From Clostridia bacterium (GTDB lineage: Bacteria; Bacillota_A; Clostridia; Lachnospirales; Cellulosilyticaceae): 6,442 nt of DNA. Made by a program: the position numbers and the translations under genes. This document shows positions 5,751 to 6,442 of this stretch, piece by piece. The DNA lies in NCBI GenBank assembly GCA_029239935.1, contig JARBTY010000180.1, forward strand, positions 1-6,442, written 5' to 3'. The notes under the pieces were generated by a model. It was not told where the DNA came from. It searched no databases and saw nothing but the letters and a program-made list of their open reading frames with translations. Within the stretch, counting starts at the first letter, position 1. Each line of letters starts with the position of its first letter.

Positions 5751-5794
5751 CAAAAAACCACCTGCTATGCTATGCGGGTGCCATGCGGGTGGTT
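5751..5794 (-). terminator. Intrinsic terminator on the minus strand
   Basis: AACCACC (5756-5762) pairs with GGTGGTT (5788-5794), and GC at 5764-5765 adds two pairs with GC at 5785-5786. Read on the minus strand, the stem is followed by a T run from the A tract at 5752-5757. The loop contains tandem motifs (CTATG twice, ATGCGGGTG twice), so an alternative hairpin, CACCTGC (5759-5765) with GCGGGTG (5774-5780), can form. It would stop transcripts coming from the alcohol dehydrogenase side. Confidence 0.65.
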
Positions 5795-5865
5795 ATGAAT
5801 TTAATCGATCCATTTTAATTTATTATATGAGGTTTATTTTTACGATCATTCAATAAGATAAGTAA

Positions 5866-5960
5866 GCTCTATTTGCAGCTGTGGCTTTTGCTACAGTTGT
5901 ATGTTTTATATATGGTGATACTTTATACAAATACTATGATCCAGAAGCTCTCAAGAGTAG
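5866..5960 (+). pseudogene. Short hydrophobic ORF remnant, unrecognised
   Basis: After TAA (5863-5865) a frame opens that reads ALFAAVAFATVVCFIYGD and then TLYKYYDPEALKSS, a credible single membrane segment followed by a polar tail. It continues through the downstream terminator hairpin to TAG at 6061-6063, where the sequence stops looking protein-like. The only start is GTG 5881, inside the hydrophobic stretch, and it lacks a ribosome site. I do not recognise a family. The likely reading is a decayed piece of a membrane protein gene, coding at most up to the hairpin; chance is not excluded. Confidence 0.3.
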
Positions 5961-5961
5961 T

Positions 5962-6005
5962 AAAAAACAAGCGAAAGAAGTCAAATGCGACTTTTCGCTT
6001 GTTTT
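5962..6005 (-). terminator. Intrinsic terminator downstream of the alcohol dehydrogenase, bidirectional by sequence
   Basis: AAAACAAGCGAA (5964-5975) pairs with TTCGCTTGTTTT (5994-6005), and AAGTC (5978-5982) pairs with GACTT (5989-5993), leaving a 2-nt bulge (5976-5977) and a 6-nt loop. On the minus strand the stem is followed by six T (complement of 5962-5967). It lies about 110 bp past the dehydrogenase stop, so it is the first terminator that transcript meets. Confidence 0.8.
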
Positions 6006-6117
6006 CTATCTTGATATTGATGATTGGAAGAAACAATTGCTAGTAGCAAGCTTACCTTACTAGAAATCATGGTAGAAGCAATTAGATGCACTTTCTGAGA
6101 AGCATTGTGTCATATAG

Positions 6118-6441
6118 TCAATATTCTATGAGGACAACGGGTTTAATCAAATCCTTTGGTTTATCCTTCATGAGCAATAGTGCTTCTTCAATATGATTAA
6201 ATCCTGTAAAAACGTGGGTGATTAGTCTGCTTAAATCGACACGGTTATGCTGCACAAGGTTGAGCAGCATTTCCATTCTATGACGACCGCCAGGACAGAG
6301 TCCGCCTTTTATGGTCTTGTGGGCCATTCCACAGCCCCAGGCCAAACGAGGTACGGGGAGACTTTCACCGCTGCCATGATAGTTTACATTGGCAACGACG
6401 CCGCCGGGTTTAACAATGGAAATTGCTTGCCCCAAGGTTTC
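6118..6441 (-). CDS. adh: NADP-type zinc-dependent secondary alcohol dehydrogenase, C-terminal part (5' truncated by window)
   Basis: Read on the minus strand the frame is open to the window edge, so the first two thirds of the gene lie outside; the TTG at 6435 is internal. About 107 residues are visible of roughly 350 in the family. The segment matches my memory of the isopropanol/secondary alcohol dehydrogenases of Clostridium beijerinckii and Thermoanaerobacter: VKPGGVVANVNYHGSGE, VPRLAWGCGMAHKTIKGGLC, PGGRHRMEMLLNLV, NRVDLSRLITHVFTGFNHIE and EALLLMKDKPKDLIKPVVL. These enzymes reversibly reduce ketones such as acetone to secondary alcohols in the cytoplasm, usually with NADPH; the catalytic zinc ligands and most cofactor-specificity residues lie in the missing part. 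The stop is TGA (complement of 6118-6120). It is convergent with the polysaccharide genes and functionally unrelated, so it marks the edge of the locus. Confidence 0.93.
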   Translation of the reverse strand, partial: ETLGQAISIVKPGGVVANVNYHGSGESLPVPRLAWGCGMAHKTIKGGLCPGGRHRMEMLLNLVQHNRVDLSRLITHVFTGFNHIEEALLLMKDKPKDLIKPVVLIEY

Positions 6442-6442
6442 G

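Larger units (their letters stand above)
5580..6117. other. Gene-poor boundary between polysaccharide genes and alcohol dehydrogenase
   Basis: This 538-bp stretch separates convergent transcription units. It contains three terminator-like hairpins (5659-5714, 5751-5794, 5962-6005) and one short hydrophobic ORF remnant, each listed separately. Positions 5795-5865 and 6006-6117 hold no convincing gene, promoter or RNA; a 5-bp hairpin (TTGCT/AGCAA near 6036-6048) is too small to interpret. There are no transposase fragments, direct repeats of CRISPR type or tRNA. Confidence 0.6.

Noticed and set aside
5756..5794. Tandem repeats (CTATG x2, ATGCGGGTG x2) considered as a CRISPR or regulatory repeat
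   Set aside because: Units are too short, too few and adjacent without spacers; they are part of a terminator loop.
5961..6063. Downstream half of the 60-codon ORF starting at 5881
   Set aside because: This part is made of the terminator hairpin and low-quality sequence, so translation past about 5960 is not credible.

Overview
The window looks like the edge of a surface-polysaccharide (capsule, exopolysaccharide or teichuronic-type polymer) locus from a low-GC Gram-positive bacterium, most likely an anaerobic member of the Clostridia or Negativicutes. The evidence is AT-rich sequence, strong Shine-Dalgarno sites, GTG starts, intrinsic terminators with long A/T-flanked stems, and a secondary alcohol dehydrogenase whose tail resembles the Clostridium beijerinckii / Thermoanaerobacter enzymes. 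The taxonomic placement is inference; no rRNA or other marker gene is present.

Layout. (1) Positions 3-566 hold the C-terminal part of ManC, which makes GDP-mannose. (2) Positions 567-817 hold a folded RNA-like region ending in a T run, an orphan Shine-Dalgarno sequence and a probable extended -10 promoter. (3) Positions 818-1759 encode a DUF616 (TOD1/MUCI70-type) glycosyltransferase-like protein. (4) Positions 1760-1953 hold no intact gene, but carry an open coding-like stretch and a possible 9-residue leader peptide. (5) Positions 1954-3312 encode UDP-glucose 6-dehydrogenase. (6) Positions 3353-4384 encode a UDP-glucuronate 4-epimerase. (7) Positions 4391-4513 hold another coding-like fragment with no start. 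(8) Positions 4539-5579 encode an ATP-grasp protein. (9) Positions 5580-6117 form a gene-poor boundary with three terminator-like hairpins and a small hydrophobic ORF remnant. (10) Positions 6118-6441, on the minus strand, hold the C-terminal third of a secondary alcohol dehydrogenase that runs off the right edge and converges on the polysaccharide genes.

How the genes fit together. ManC, Ugd and the epimerase would supply GDP-mannose, UDP-glucuronate and UDP-galacturonate. The DUF616 protein is a candidate transferase for one of these sugars. The ATP-grasp protein is the least understood member. Next to two uronic-acid genes, the most economical hypothesis is that it joins an amine or amino acid to a uronate carboxyl group, giving an amidated polysaccharide. 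This is inference from fold and context. Base composition alternates along the cluster: the DUF616 and ATP-grasp genes are visibly more AT-rich than manC, ugd and the epimerase. Each AT-rich gene is separated from its neighbours by gene remnants or element-like sequence, which suggests assembly by repeated gene exchange.
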